Shown here piece by piece: positions 7,903 to 16,793 of a stretch of 64,000 bases of DNA. Each line of letters opens with the position of its first letter. The stretch's first letter is position 1. Below the pieces are notes generated by a model that searched no databases, was not told the origin of the DNA, and saw nothing but the letters and a program-made list of their open reading frames with translations. The translations under genes and the position numbers were made by a program. Origin of the DNA: Prosthecobacter sp. (GTDB lineage Bacteria > Verrucomicrobiota > Verrucomicrobiia > Verrucomicrobiales > Verrucomicrobiaceae); assembly GCF_034366625.1 (NCBI RefSeq), contig NZ_JAXMIH010000001.1, positions 1 through 64,000 of the forward strand, given 5' to 3'.

Positions 7903-10073
7903 AATCACTTTTACTACTCGTCTGTGCCACCGCAGCCATGTCTGCTGACTTCGACCATGCGCTCAGCCTGTCGAAGCGGACGGAGAACAAAGTCTTCCGC
8001 GACCGCGTGCAGGCGCATTGGCTCCCAGATGGCAAAACGTTTTGGTATCGCGTCCAGACTGGACCGCAGACGCATGAGTATGTCCTCATCAACGCCGAAA
8101 CCGGCAAACGCCAGACCGCCGCCGATCTTAAATCACTCGGCATTGTTTCCGAAGACGCCAAGACATCTGCGTTGAAGATTGAGTTACGTCCCACCAAGCG
8201 CACCGGCGAATCCTCCGGCTTCAAGTTCATCAACAAGCTCGGTGAAGATGTCGATCTCTTCTGGATCGACCAGCAAGGCGAGCACCTCCGCTACGGCGGC
8301 ATCCGTGCTGGCGCTGAGCGGGAGCAGCACACTTATGAAGGCCATGTCTGGCTCATCACAAGCCGCACCGGCGAACACCTCGCCATCGTCGAGGCCGAAG
8401 CGACAGTGAAAACGCTCATCATCGACGGCAAAGGCCTCACGAAAACCAAGGATGAGTCGAAGAAGCCCGAGCTAGGTTTCAAATCGCCCGATGGCTCGTG
8501 TGTCGTCACCAATGAACCCGACTTGGTCCCAATCCGCAAAGTTACCATCGTCGATTCTTCGCCCAAGGATGGCCTACAGCCGAAAACCAAAGTCATCGAC
8601 TACATCAAGCCGGGTGATGCTTTGCCAAAACCGCAATTGGCGATCACGCAGGCGGATGGGCGGAAAATTCGCGTGCCGCGAGACTTGTATGAAACTCCTT
8701 TCAACACCGAAGGCCGCATCGATGTGACGTGGGCACCGGACAGCAGCGAGTTCTACTTCGATTATAACCAACGCGGCCATCAGCTTTACCGTATCCTCGC
8801 CGCGAATGCGGAGACGGGAGCGGTGCGTGTGGTGGTGGAGGAAACATCGAAGACCTTCATCCACTACTCCGGAAAAAGCTGGCGACACTGGCTGCACGGC
8901 AGCGGCGAACTCATCTGGATGAGCGAACGCGACGGCTGGTGCCATCTCTGGCTCTACGACGTGAAAACGGGCCAGCCGAAGCATCAAATCACCAAGGGCC
9001 AGTGGCCGGTGCGCGAGGTTTTGCACGTCGATGAGGCGAAGCGGGAGATTTGGTTCCTCGCGAGCGGCTTACGGCCGGTGGAGGACCCTTATCATCTGCA
9101 TCTCTGCCGGGTGAACTTCGACGGCAGCGGCTTCCAGCACCTCACGGCTGGCGATGGCAACCACCGCGTCGAGTTCTCGCCGAAACGCGATTTCTTCATC
9201 GACACTTGGTCCCTCGCCGATCATCCACCCGTCACCGAACTACGCCGCAGCAGCGATGGCAGCCTCGTGTGCGATTTGGAGAAGGCGGATGCCTCCGCGC
9301 TGCTCGCCGCAGGCTGGACGATGCCGGAGCGCTTCGTGGCGAAGGGTCGTGATGGCAAAACGGAGATCCACGGCATCGTCATCAAGCCTTCCAACTTCGA
9401 CGCCGCGAAAAAATATCCCATCGTCGAGGACATCTATGCCGGGCCACACGGAGCCTTTGCGCCAAAGGATTTTGATCGTCAGCTCCGCATGCATCAGATC
9501 GCCGAGTTGGGCTTCATCGTCGTCAAACTCGACGGCATGGGCACGAATCATCGCGGCAAGGCCTTCCACGACGTGTGCTGGAAAAATCTCAAAGATGCCG
9601 GATTCCCAGATCGAAAGCTCTGGATCAAAGAAGCCGCGAAATCACGCCCTTGGATGGATTTGAGCCGCGTCGGCATCTACGGCGGCAGCGCCGGTGGTCA
9701 GAATGCCATGCGTGCGCTGCTCGATCATCACGACTTCTACAAAGTGGCCGTCGCCGACTGCGGGTGTCATGACAACCGCATGGACAAAATCTGGTGGAAC
9801 GAGCAGTGGATGGGCTGGCCCGTGGATGAGAGCTACATCAAGAGCAGCAACAAAGAGGACGCGCACAAGCTCCAAGGCCATCTCCTCCTCATCGTCGGCG
9901 AACTCGACACCAACGTCGATCCCGCCAGCACCACACAGGTCGTCGGTGCCTTGCAGAAAGAGGGAAAGACCTTCGACTATATGCCCATCATTGGCACCGG
10001 CCACGGCGCAGCCGAGACGCCGTATGGTTCACGTTTGCGCATGGAGTTTTTGGTGCGTCATTTGAGACCTTAA
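7899..10073 (+). CDS. Secreted S9 family prolyl oligopeptidase / dipeptidyl-peptidase IV-like
   Basis: A short signal peptide ([16 protein letters not shown]) leads a 724-residue protein. The N-terminal ~430 residues resemble the DPP IV beta-propeller region. The C-terminal alpha/beta-hydrolase domain has a complete triad: Ser597 in GGSAGGQ, Asp670 in GELDTN and His702 in GTGHGA. S9 enzymes cleave short peptides next to proline and act in the periplasm or at the surface when exported. The gene is translationally coupled to the epimerase by an ATGA overlap, so it probably releases Pro/Hyp-containing peptides for the pathway. Exact specificity (post-proline endo- or dipeptidyl-peptidase) cannot be read from the sequence. 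Confidence 0.9.
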   Translation: MKSLLLLVCATAAMSADFDHALSLSKRTENKVFRDRVQAHWLPDGKTFWYRVQTGPQTHEYVLINAETGKRQTAADLKSLGIVSEDAKTSALKIELRPTKRTGESSGFKFINKLGEDVDLFWIDQQGEHLRYGGIRAGAEREQHTYEGHVWLITSRTGEHLAIVEAEATVKTLIIDGKGLTKTKDESKKPELGFKSPDGSCVVTNEPDLVPIRKVTIVDSSPKDGLQPKTKVIDYIKPGDALPKPQLAITQADGRKIRVPRDLYETPFNTEGRIDVTWAPDSSEFYFDYNQRGHQLYRILAANAETGAVRVVVEETSKTFIHYSGKSWRHWLHGSGELIWMSERDGWCHLWLYDVKTGQPKHQITKGQWPVREVLHVDEAKREIWFLASGLRPVEDPYHLHLCRVNFDGSGFQHLTAGDGNHRVEFSPKRDFFIDTWSLADHPPVTELRRSSDGSLVCDLEKADASALLAAGWTMPERFVAKGRDGKTEIHGIVIKPSNFDAAKKYPIVEDIYAGPHGAFAPKDFDRQLRMHQIAELGFIVVKLDGMGTNHRGKAFHDVCWKNLKDAGFPDRKLWIKEAAKSRPWMDLSRVGIYGGSAGGQNAMRALLDHHDFYKVAVADCGCHDNRMDKIWWNEQWMGWPVDESYIKSSNKEDAHKLQGHLLLIVGELDTNVDPASTTQVVGALQKEGKTFDYMPIIGTGHGAAETPYGSRLRMEFLVRHLRP

Positions 10074-10082
10074 TCAGCAGTG

Positions 10083-10874
10083 TCACCTCGGCGTGATCTC
10101 AAACGCATCCAGCCACGGCAGCGTGATCTGCGGCGGCATGCCGCCGAAGGGCTGGTAGGCGGGGAGCTGGACGATGCTCATGCTGTGCGGCTGGCTGGCG
10201 ATGAAGAACATGGCGTCGGCGCAATCGGCGCAGGTGATCATGGCTTCCTTATGCTTGGCGGAGGGCTGCACGGGGCGCTTTTTGACGAGCGGAGTGTCGG
10301 CTTCGCCGGGGGCGTATTCAGAGACAACGATGCCGTGCGCGTTGAGTTGCATGCGGGCGGTGAAAAGCATGCCATGTACGGCCCACTTGCTCGCGGTGTA
10401 AGGCACTCCGGCAAAGGAATCATAGCCATGCCCTGCCGTGGACGACACGACGACGATCTTGCCGCCACCACTCGCCGCCATTGGCTTGGCGACGGCCTGG
10501 ATCATGTTCGCCACACCGATGACATTGATCTCCATGACCTTCCGCCAGCTCTCCTCGCTGGCAATTCTCGACGGATCGGCATGCGCCATGAAGCGATCCG
10601 GCGTGTTGATGCCCGCGGTGTGGATGAGGGCGTGGGGGGTGCCGTGTCTGAGCACTTCCGCCATCGCCGTGGCGATGCTGGCGCTGTCCGCCACGTCGCA
10701 GACGACCGGGATGATGTTCGGAGAGAGCGCGGCGCTTTCCTGCAGCGAATCCAGCGTGCGTCCAAACACAAACGTCTTCGCACCGGCCTCGGCGAAACGT
10801 TTCGCCGTCGCCTGTCCCATGCCGCCGCCACCGCCGGTGATGATCACGATCTTGTCAGTCCAATTTTGGTCCAT
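10083..10874 (-). CDS. Short-chain dehydrogenase/reductase (SDR)
   Basis: This 263-residue protein is a classical SDR. It has a glycine-rich cofactor loop (ITGGGGGMGQA, residues about 12-22), an acidic CDV turn, the structural Asn in MEINVIG, the catalytic Ser in VVSSTAG, and YTASK for Tyr and Lys. The NNAG motif is altered to HTAG. It is convergent with the S9 peptidase (9 nt gap) and divergent from the FAD dehydrogenase, from which a REP-like palindrome separates it. The substrate is unknown; the location within the hydroxyproline-type locus suggests a hydroxy- or oxo-acid, but this is only context. Confidence 0.88.
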   Translation of the reverse strand: MDQNWTDKIVIITGGGGGMGQATAKRFAEAGAKTFVFGRTLDSLQESAALSPNIIPVVCDVADSASIATAMAEVLRHGTPHALIHTAGINTPDRFMAHADPSRIASEESWRKVMEINVIGVANMIQAVAKPMAASGGGKIVVVSSTAGHGYDSFAGVPYTASKWAVHGMLFTARMQLNAHGIVVSEYAPGEADTPLVKKRPVQPSAKHKEAMITCADCADAMFFIASQPHSMSIVQLPAYQPFGGMPPQITLPWLDAFEITPR

Positions 10875-10961
10875 GCACCGATGCTAACGAGCACACGCAG
10901 CACGTCCAGCCTGTGAGCTTGGCAAAAATTGCGGCGCTGGCTGCCAAAGCGACCAAGACGA

Positions 10962-11042
10962 GTAGCATAGGCTTTCTAGCCTGTGTTCGTTCATGAACGT
11001 CTTTTTCAACTTCAAATCCACAGGCTAGAAAGCCTATGCTAC
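10962..11042. repeat. Long perfect palindrome (REP-like hairpin), right arm contains a start codon
   Basis: Two 24-nt arms, 10962-10985 and 11019-11042, are perfect reverse complements separated by a 33-nt loop. The arm core reads CATAGGCTTTCTAGCCTGTG on the left. The loop itself holds a 12-nt palindrome, CGTTCATGAACG (10988-10999). The ATG of the FAD dehydrogenase (11036) lies inside the right arm. There is no T-tract, so it is not a standard terminator. The form suggests a dispersed REP-type element. Confidence 0.7.
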
Positions 11043-12280
11043 CCAAACACGTCACCATCCTCGGCGCAGGCGTCATCGGCCTCAGCACGGCGCTTTACTG
11101 CGCCCGGCGCGGCATGAAGGTGACGATCATCGACCAAAAGCCGCGTCAGCGCGATGGGTGCTCGTTTGGCAATGCGGGCATGATCGTGCCGAGTCATTTC
11201 ATTCCGCTGGCGGCTCCGGGCATGGTGAAGCTCGGCCTCAAGTGGATGTGGAATCCCGAATCGCCCTTCTACATCAAGCCACGGCTCAATCTCGATCTGC
11301 TCACCTGGGGCCTGCAGTTCTGGAAAGCCGCCACAAAGCAGCGCGTCGATGCCGCCGCGCCCGTGCTGCGTGATTTGAGCCTGCTGAGCCGTCAATGCTT
11401 CGAAGAGATCGGCCTCGACTTCGGTTTGGTGAAAAAGGGACTGCTCATGCTGTGCAAAAAACAGCAGACGCTCGATGAAGAAGCCCATATGGCCGCGACG
11501 GCGAACAAACTCGGCATCCCCGCCGAGGTTCTTGATGCGAAAGCCACCACCGCACTCGATCCTGCGGTGACTATGGATGTTTGCGGCAGCGTGTTCTTCC
11601 CGAAGGACTGCCATCTCTCACCGGGACGCTTCATCGCTGCACTGGAAGCGGAATTGGAACGTCTCAGTGTCGAAATGCTGTGGGAGACGGAGGTGAAGGG
11701 TTTCGAAGTCGAAGGTGGAGCGTTGCAAGCAGTCAAGACGTCAAAAGGTCCAGTGGAGGGTCAAGAAGTGGTGCTGTGTGGCGGAGTGTGGTCGGCGGAG
11801 CTGGCGAAGGAACTCGATTTGAAGCTGCCGATGCAGGCCGGCAAAGGCTACAGCGTCACGCTGACGAATCCGAAGCAGCTTCCCGAGCTGTGCAGCATCT
11901 GCACCGAGGCGCGGCTCGCGGTGACGCCGATGGATGGATCTCTGCGTGTCGGCGGCACGATGGAAATGTCCGGAACGGACGAATCCATCACCCAGCGCCG
12001 CGTGCGCGGCATCACACGGGCCTTTCCGAATTACTTCCCCGCTTTTGAAGAACGCGATTTCGCCGACGTGAAGCCCTGGAGCGGCCTGCGCCCCGTTTCA
12101 CCAGATGGCATGCCCTATATTGGCCGCACGCAGCGCTGGAAGAATCTCACCATCGCCACCGGCCATGCGATGATGGGCTTGAGCCTCGCTCCCGCGACGG
12201 GGAAAATCGTCGCGGATTTGCTTTGCGGCGAAAAATCGCCTGTGGCGCTCGATTTGATGTCACCAGACCGCTTTCTATGA
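11036..12280 (+). CDS. FAD-dependent D-amino-acid dehydrogenase, probable D-hydroxyproline dehydrogenase
   Basis: This 414-residue protein is a DadA/DAO-family flavoprotein. The FAD-binding Rossmann motif ILGAGVIGLSTALYCARRG starts at residue 8, and the C-terminal cofactor segment includes WSGLRPVSPDGMPYIG and TGHAMMGLSLAPATG. Such enzymes oxidise D-amino acids and pass electrons to the respiratory chain. Alongside a 4-hydroxyproline epimerase the expected substrate is cis-4-hydroxy-D-proline, giving 1-pyrroline-4-hydroxy-2-carboxylate for the DapA-like deaminase. The only in-frame start near the Rossmann motif is ATG 11036, inside a long palindrome. Its stop overlaps the next gene as ATGA. 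General D-amino-acid dehydrogenase is the alternative. Confidence 0.85.
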   Translation: MLPKHVTILGAGVIGLSTALYCARRGMKVTIIDQKPRQRDGCSFGNAGMIVPSHFIPLAAPGMVKLGLKWMWNPESPFYIKPRLNLDLLTWGLQFWKAATKQRVDAAAPVLRDLSLLSRQCFEEIGLDFGLVKKGLLMLCKKQQTLDEEAHMAATANKLGIPAEVLDAKATTALDPAVTMDVCGSVFFPKDCHLSPGRFIAALEAELERLSVEMLWETEVKGFEVEGGALQAVKTSKGPVEGQEVVLCGGVWSAELAKELDLKLPMQAGKGYSVTLTNPKQLPELCSICTEARLAVTPMDGSLRVGGTMEMSGTDESITQRRVRGITRAFPNYFPAFEERDFADVKPWSGLRPVSPDGMPYIGRTQRWKNLTIATGHAMMGLSLAPATGKIVADLLCGEKSPVALDLMSPDRFL

Positions 12281-14031
12281 AGCTTACCACCATCTTCTTG
12301 TTGCTCGTTTCAACAACGGTCCTGGCATTGGACCGCCCGAAGCTGCAAATCATCAATGCCGCGCCGAATGCGGTGGAGGTGTATTGGGAGATGAACGATG
12401 GGCATCGTGTCTCCAATGGCAAGATCGAACCCGGCAAGGATAAGGTCATCGGCACGACGATCGGTCACCGGTTTGTCATTGTGGATGGAAAGCGTGAGAC
12501 CGATGTGGTGAGCAGGGTTCGTGTGCAGGGCTTCCGCTACGATCCGGCGACGACGGATGGCGTTCCCGCGTTTTACACGCAACGGGCCAGCGTGGGTGCG
12601 TTTCCCATCGTGGCTTCGGAGAAAGTGAATCCGTTTGCGGTGAAAGAGGCTGTTTATCTGGTGGAAATGATGTTGGCGAAACGGCCGGATGTTCGCGATG
12701 CGATGGCGGCCAGTGGCGCACGGTTGTGCATTCTGGCACACAATGAGTTCACGATGGACCAGCCGGAGTTCGCACATTTGGAGCCAGTGAAGGACCATGC
12801 GGCACTGACGTCGAAGGAATATTGGGATGCCCGGGCACGCGGACTTGGTGGCAGCGAGGACGATCCTTTTTGCTCCTGCGCGGAAGAGAACCTGCTGGCC
12901 TACGACGGTGATCCGTATGACACAGAAAACATCCTCATCCACGAATTCGCACACAACATGCACCTGCGCGGCATGACAAATGTCGATCCGACCTTCGACA
13001 CGCGATTGAAGGCCGCTTTTGACGCCGCAATGAAGGCGGGGCTATGGAAAGGAGCCTACGCGTCATCGAATCATCACGAATACTGGGCGGAGGGTGTGCA
13101 GAGTTGGTTCGACAACAACCGCGAGAACGATGCGCAGCACAATCACGTCAACACACGCGACGAATTGATCACGTATGACCCACAACTCGCCGCGCTTTGC
13201 CGTGAGGTGTTTGGCGACACCGTTTTGAAATACACGAAGCCGCAGACGCGGCTCACCGGCCACCTCGCGGGCTACGATCCAGCCAAAGCGCCACGCTTTG
13301 TGTGGCCCGAACGTCTCATGAAAGCACGCGGCTTGATCAAGAAGCTGCAACTTGAACGTTTCCAAGCCGCCACGGGAGCAAAGTCGCATGATGAACGCCT
13401 GATCGCTGGCTGGAAGGTGCATGTGAGCACCAAGCTCATCGAGCAAGAGGCACCCGCGGTCGAGAAGGCGATGCAACTGCTCCGTGCGCAGCTTGATGAG
13501 ATCGTACGCGTCGTGCCGAAGGCTGCGGTGGCCGAATTGCAGAAGGTGCCGCTGTGGATCAATCCCGAGTATCCGAAGACACGACCACGCGCCGAGTTTC
13601 ATCCCGATGCAGGCTGGCTTCGCGAAAACGGTCGCGATCCCGTGATGGCAAAGACGGTCGAGTTTACCAACGTGCGCATCTTTGAAGCCGAGCAGCGGCG
13701 CATGCCGAACTTCGCGCTGCATGAGCTGGCACATGCGTATCACAACCTCGTGGTGCACATGAGCTTTGGTAACCTGGAAATCAAGGCGGCCTATAAAAAA
13801 GCCAAGGCCAGCGGCAAGTATGATCGCGTCGAACGCAAGGACAGCGAAGGCCGCAGCCGCATGGATCGCGCCTATGCCATGACCACGCCGCAGGAATACT
13901 TCGCCGAATGCTCGGAAGCCTATTTCAGCCGCAACGACTTCTTCCCCTTTACTCGCAACGAGTTAAAGCTGCACGATCCCGAGATGTTTAACTTGCTGGA
14001 GAAGCTTTGGGGCGTCCAATCACCACCATGA
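12277..14031 (+). CDS. Secreted protein with two HExxH zincin-like domains
   Basis: The ATG at 12277 overlaps the previous stop (ATGA) and gives a clean signal peptide (MKLTTIFLLLVSTTVLA), so I prefer it to the upstream in-frame start at 12223. In 584 residues there are two putative metallopeptidase cores: His222-Glu223-x-x-His226 (HEFAHNMH) with Glu272 in YWAEG 46 residues after His226, and His482-Glu483-x-x-His486 (HELAHAYH) with Glu544 in YFAEC 58 residues after His486. Both have the HExxH...E pattern of gluzincins and look like a tandem duplication. I do not recognise a named family. An extracytoplasmic protease role fits the coupled peptide-catabolism genes. Confidence 0.75.
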   Translation: MKLTTIFLLLVSTTVLALDRPKLQIINAAPNAVEVYWEMNDGHRVSNGKIEPGKDKVIGTTIGHRFVIVDGKRETDVVSRVRVQGFRYDPATTDGVPAFYTQRASVGAFPIVASEKVNPFAVKEAVYLVEMMLAKRPDVRDAMAASGARLCILAHNEFTMDQPEFAHLEPVKDHAALTSKEYWDARARGLGGSEDDPFCSCAEENLLAYDGDPYDTENILIHEFAHNMHLRGMTNVDPTFDTRLKAAFDAAMKAGLWKGAYASSNHHEYWAEGVQSWFDNNRENDAQHNHVNTRDELITYDPQLAALCREVFGDTVLKYTKPQTRLTGHLAGYDPAKAPRFVWPERLMKARGLIKKLQLERFQAATGAKSHDERLIAGWKVHVSTKLIEQEAPAVEKAMQLLRAQLDEIVRVVPKAAVAELQKVPLWINPEYPKTRPRAEFHPDAGWLRENGRDPVMAKTVEFTNVRIFEAEQRRMPNFALHELAHAYHNLVVHMSFGNLEIKAAYKKAKASGKYDRVERKDSEGRSRMDRAYAMTTPQEYFAECSEAYFSRNDFFPFTRNELKLHDPEMFNLLEKLWGVQSPP

Positions 14032-16793
14032 AACACTTGCTCATCCTCGCCTCGCTGTTCGCGACAGCGCTCCCCGCCACATCGAAACCGCTCAAGGTTT
14101 TCATCCTCGCCGGTCAGTCGAACATGGAGGGGCATGCGAAGATCGAGACCTTTGACTACATCGGTGATGATCCGGCCACTGCGCCGCTCTTGAAGCAGAT
14201 GCGAGGCGCGGATGGCAAGCCGGCTGTGTGCAATCATGTGTGGATCTCGTATCTCACCGGCATGGGTGAGGAGAATGGTGAGGGCTTTGGCAAGCTGACC
14301 GCTGGTTACGGCTCGCGACAGAAGCCGGATCAGGATGGCGGCAAGATCGGCCCGGAGTTCACCTTCGGCCTCACGTTGGATGCGGTGCTCAATGAGCCGG
14401 TGCTGATCATCAAGACGGCGTGGGGCGGAAAAAGCCTGCACACAGATTTTCGGCCGCCGAGCGCCGGGGCGTATGAACTCAATGACTACCAGCGCAAGTT
14501 TTACTACGGACCCAAAGGCCACGGCGTGCCTGAAGACATGACCCAGTGGCTCGCGGATAAAAAGAAGGACACCGGCCATTACTACCGGCTCATGGTGGAG
14601 CATGTGAAACGCGTGCTCGCTGATCCGAAGCGCGTCTGCCCTGCTTATGATGCATCTGCGGGCTACGAGATCGCCGGATTCGCGTGGCTGCAAGGCTGGA
14701 ACGACATGGTGGACGGGCACACTTATCCTGATCGAGGCAAGTCTGGGCGATTTGCGGTTTACAGCGACTTGCTCGCCCACTTCATCCGCGATGTGCGCAA
14801 TGACCTCGGCGCACCGAAGCTGCCCTTCATCATCGGCGTCATGGGTGTCGGCGGCGCGAAAGCCGGAGCGGACACCGTTGCCTTCCGCGAGGCGATGACA
14901 GCACCCTCGCTGCTGCCTGAGTTCAACGGCAACGTCTTCGCCGTGCCGACCTCACCGTTTTGGTCCGAGGAACTCGGCGCTATCGACGACAAACGCCAGC
15001 AGGTGCGCCAGATGGGCTTCTACTTGAACTCGAAGCACAAAGATCACGCCAACGCCGACGGCCACATGACCGAGGAGCAAAAGCGCGAGTATTTGAAGCA
15101 GTTCGAAACCAAACTCATCTCGTCTGCTGAAGTCGCCCTGTGGCAGCGAGGTGCCTCGAATGCTGGTTATCATTATCTTGGCTGCTCGAAGACTTTTGCA
15201 CAGATGGGAAAAGCCTTTGCGGAGGCGCTTCTGCGCAAGCCATCGACCGCATCGGCCGAGATCAAAGAAGGCGAGATGGCGGGTTATCTCTTCGGGCCTG
15301 CGGAGAAAGTGCCGGAGGAGTTCAATGGTGGTTTCTCTCTCTACGCGGCTGCTTGGCCGCTGGTGGGCACGTATCCGGGTCACAAGTTTCAAACCGGACT
15401 CTGTGGCACCTGGATGCATCCGCAGTGGACGGATGCACAGAAACCGAAGGAGAAATGCTACACGGACATCGAGGGCGGGCTCGGCTGGTGGCGTGACACG
15501 CATTTTCCGACGACGACACCCAAGTTCATCATGGGCGGCGTGGGGCCGAACTTCTCCTTCATCGCGAATGGTCCCGGCTACGGCGCGGGCACTTGGGAAA
15601 AGCCGCGCGGGCAGTATGGCGTGGCGCAGTTGAGTCCGTGGCTGCTGTTCCCGCTCGATGGCCTCAATCTGAAGCAAGGCACCAAAGGCGAACTCTTTGG
15701 CTACGGCTACTTGCCACTGCCGCTCACGAACCCGAAAGCGACCACCGCAGGCAAGAACGTGCCCACCGGGAACCATTGCTGGACGCTGTTTCTGAACACC
15801 GCGAACTTCAAAGGCCCTGCGACTTTCTTCACGCCGTTCTTCTGGACGCAGGCCATCGTCGAGCACCCCGAGTGGGGCGGACTGCTGCTCGATTCACGTC
15901 CTGCCGGACCGAACAAAGCCATTCAGATGGAGACGCAGCATGTGCCTGCCGTTTTGAATAGCCAACACGCACGAGTCGCTCCGACTTCGTTCCCCGTCGG
16001 TCCCGATGGCACCTCCACCGTGCTTCATCGACTCACCGCCTACAAGAAAGCGGCGCTCTGGGATGAGGTGCAAAAGTGGTTCGATGGCGGCGCTCCTGCC
16101 GATGGCGCGATCAAGGCCGAAGCCTCCGCCGTGCATGCCTTCCGCGAAGGTGGCGGGTCAAACTGGAGCATCTATCCGCCGGGCACGAAGCGTGAAGAAA
16201 AGGTGCCACTCGCCTGGAGTGCCTTCGCCACTTCGTTCACGCCGAATCCGATCACCTTCGGCTACAAGTGGAACGAGCAACTCACGCGCACCGGCGACGG
16301 CCTCGTTACCCTGCCCGAATACTACCAACTCGGCACCAACGCCCGCAACAAGCCGCAGTGGGCTGTGATGCAGCCCAAAGACGTGCCCGCCGATCTTGGC
16401 CTCACGCAGCATCGCTTTGTCACCCCTCCAGAGAAGCCTCAAGAACCACGCACCACGCCCGATGATGCCGAAAGCTGCTGGAAGAAACCCGGCCCGAAAG
16501 CTGGCCCCTTCAAAGCGAAGCTCGGCGATGGCAGCGTGGTGACCTATTACTGGTATCGCTTCGCCGACCAGCCCGCCATGCTCAACGCCGACCTCACCGA
16601 TGCCGAGCGTGAGCAAGTGCAAGCCCGCGTGGAGAAACTGCATCGCACTTGGACCAAGGAACGCAACTACCTCACCCCGCCCGATGTCGGCACGCTCGCC
16701 AGCATCGATCCCGCCTTGATCCTCACACCGCCGAAAGGCCTGGAGATCGGCTATGTACCCATCGCCACTCGGCAGGAACTGGAAGCGCCATGA
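14028..16793 (+). CDS. SASA-type carbohydrate esterase with long unassigned C-terminal region
   Basis: The ATG at 14028 overlaps the preceding stop as ATGA and starts a signal peptide (MKHLLILASLFATALPATS); the product is 921 residues. Residues about 22-360 match the SASA/CE6 (sialate O-acetylesterase, DUF303) SGNH-like fold: GQSNMEGHA with the nucleophile Ser31, LQGWNDM near residue 224, and a late NADGHM that may supply Asp/His. The remaining ~500 residues, rich in Trp, Pro and aromatic motifs (WMHPQW, GGVGPNFSF, FFTPFFWTQA), match nothing I recognise. The protein probably deacetylates a glycan or glycoprotein outside the cytoplasm. It is coupled to the serine dehydratase by another ATGA overlap. 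Confidence 0.75.
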   Translation: MKHLLILASLFATALPATSKPLKVFILAGQSNMEGHAKIETFDYIGDDPATAPLLKQMRGADGKPAVCNHVWISYLTGMGEENGEGFGKLTAGYGSRQKPDQDGGKIGPEFTFGLTLDAVLNEPVLIIKTAWGGKSLHTDFRPPSAGAYELNDYQRKFYYGPKGHGVPEDMTQWLADKKKDTGHYYRLMVEHVKRVLADPKRVCPAYDASAGYEIAGFAWLQGWNDMVDGHTYPDRGKSGRFAVYSDLLAHFIRDVRNDLGAPKLPFIIGVMGVGGAKAGADTVAFREAMTAPSLLPEFNGNVFAVPTSPFWSEELGAIDDKRQQVRQMGFYLNSKHKDHANADGHMTEEQKREYLKQFETKLISSAEVALWQRGASNAGYHYLGCSKTFAQMGKAFAEALLRKPSTASAEIKEGEMAGYLFGPAEKVPEEFNGGFSLYAAAWPLVGTYPGHKFQTGLCGTWMHPQWTDAQKPKEKCYTDIEGGLGWWRDTHFPTTTPKFIMGGVGPNFSFIANGPGYGAGTWEKPRGQYGVAQLSPWLLFPLDGLNLKQGTKGELFGYGYLPLPLTNPKATTAGKNVPTGNHCWTLFLNTANFKGPATFFTPFFWTQAIVEHPEWGGLLLDSRPAGPNKAIQMETQHVPAVLNSQHARVAPTSFPVGPDGTSTVLHRLTAYKKAALWDEVQKWFDGGAPADGAIKAEASAVHAFREGGGSNWSIYPPGTKREEKVPLAWSAFATSFTPNPITFGYKWNEQLTRTGDGLVTLPEYYQLGTNARNKPQWAVMQPKDVPADLGLTQHRFVTPPEKPQEPRTTPDDAESCWKKPGPKAGPFKAKLGDGSVVTYYWYRFADQPAMLNADLTDAEREQVQARVEKLHRTWTKERNYLTPPDVGTLASIDPALILTPPKGLEIGYVPIATRQELEAP

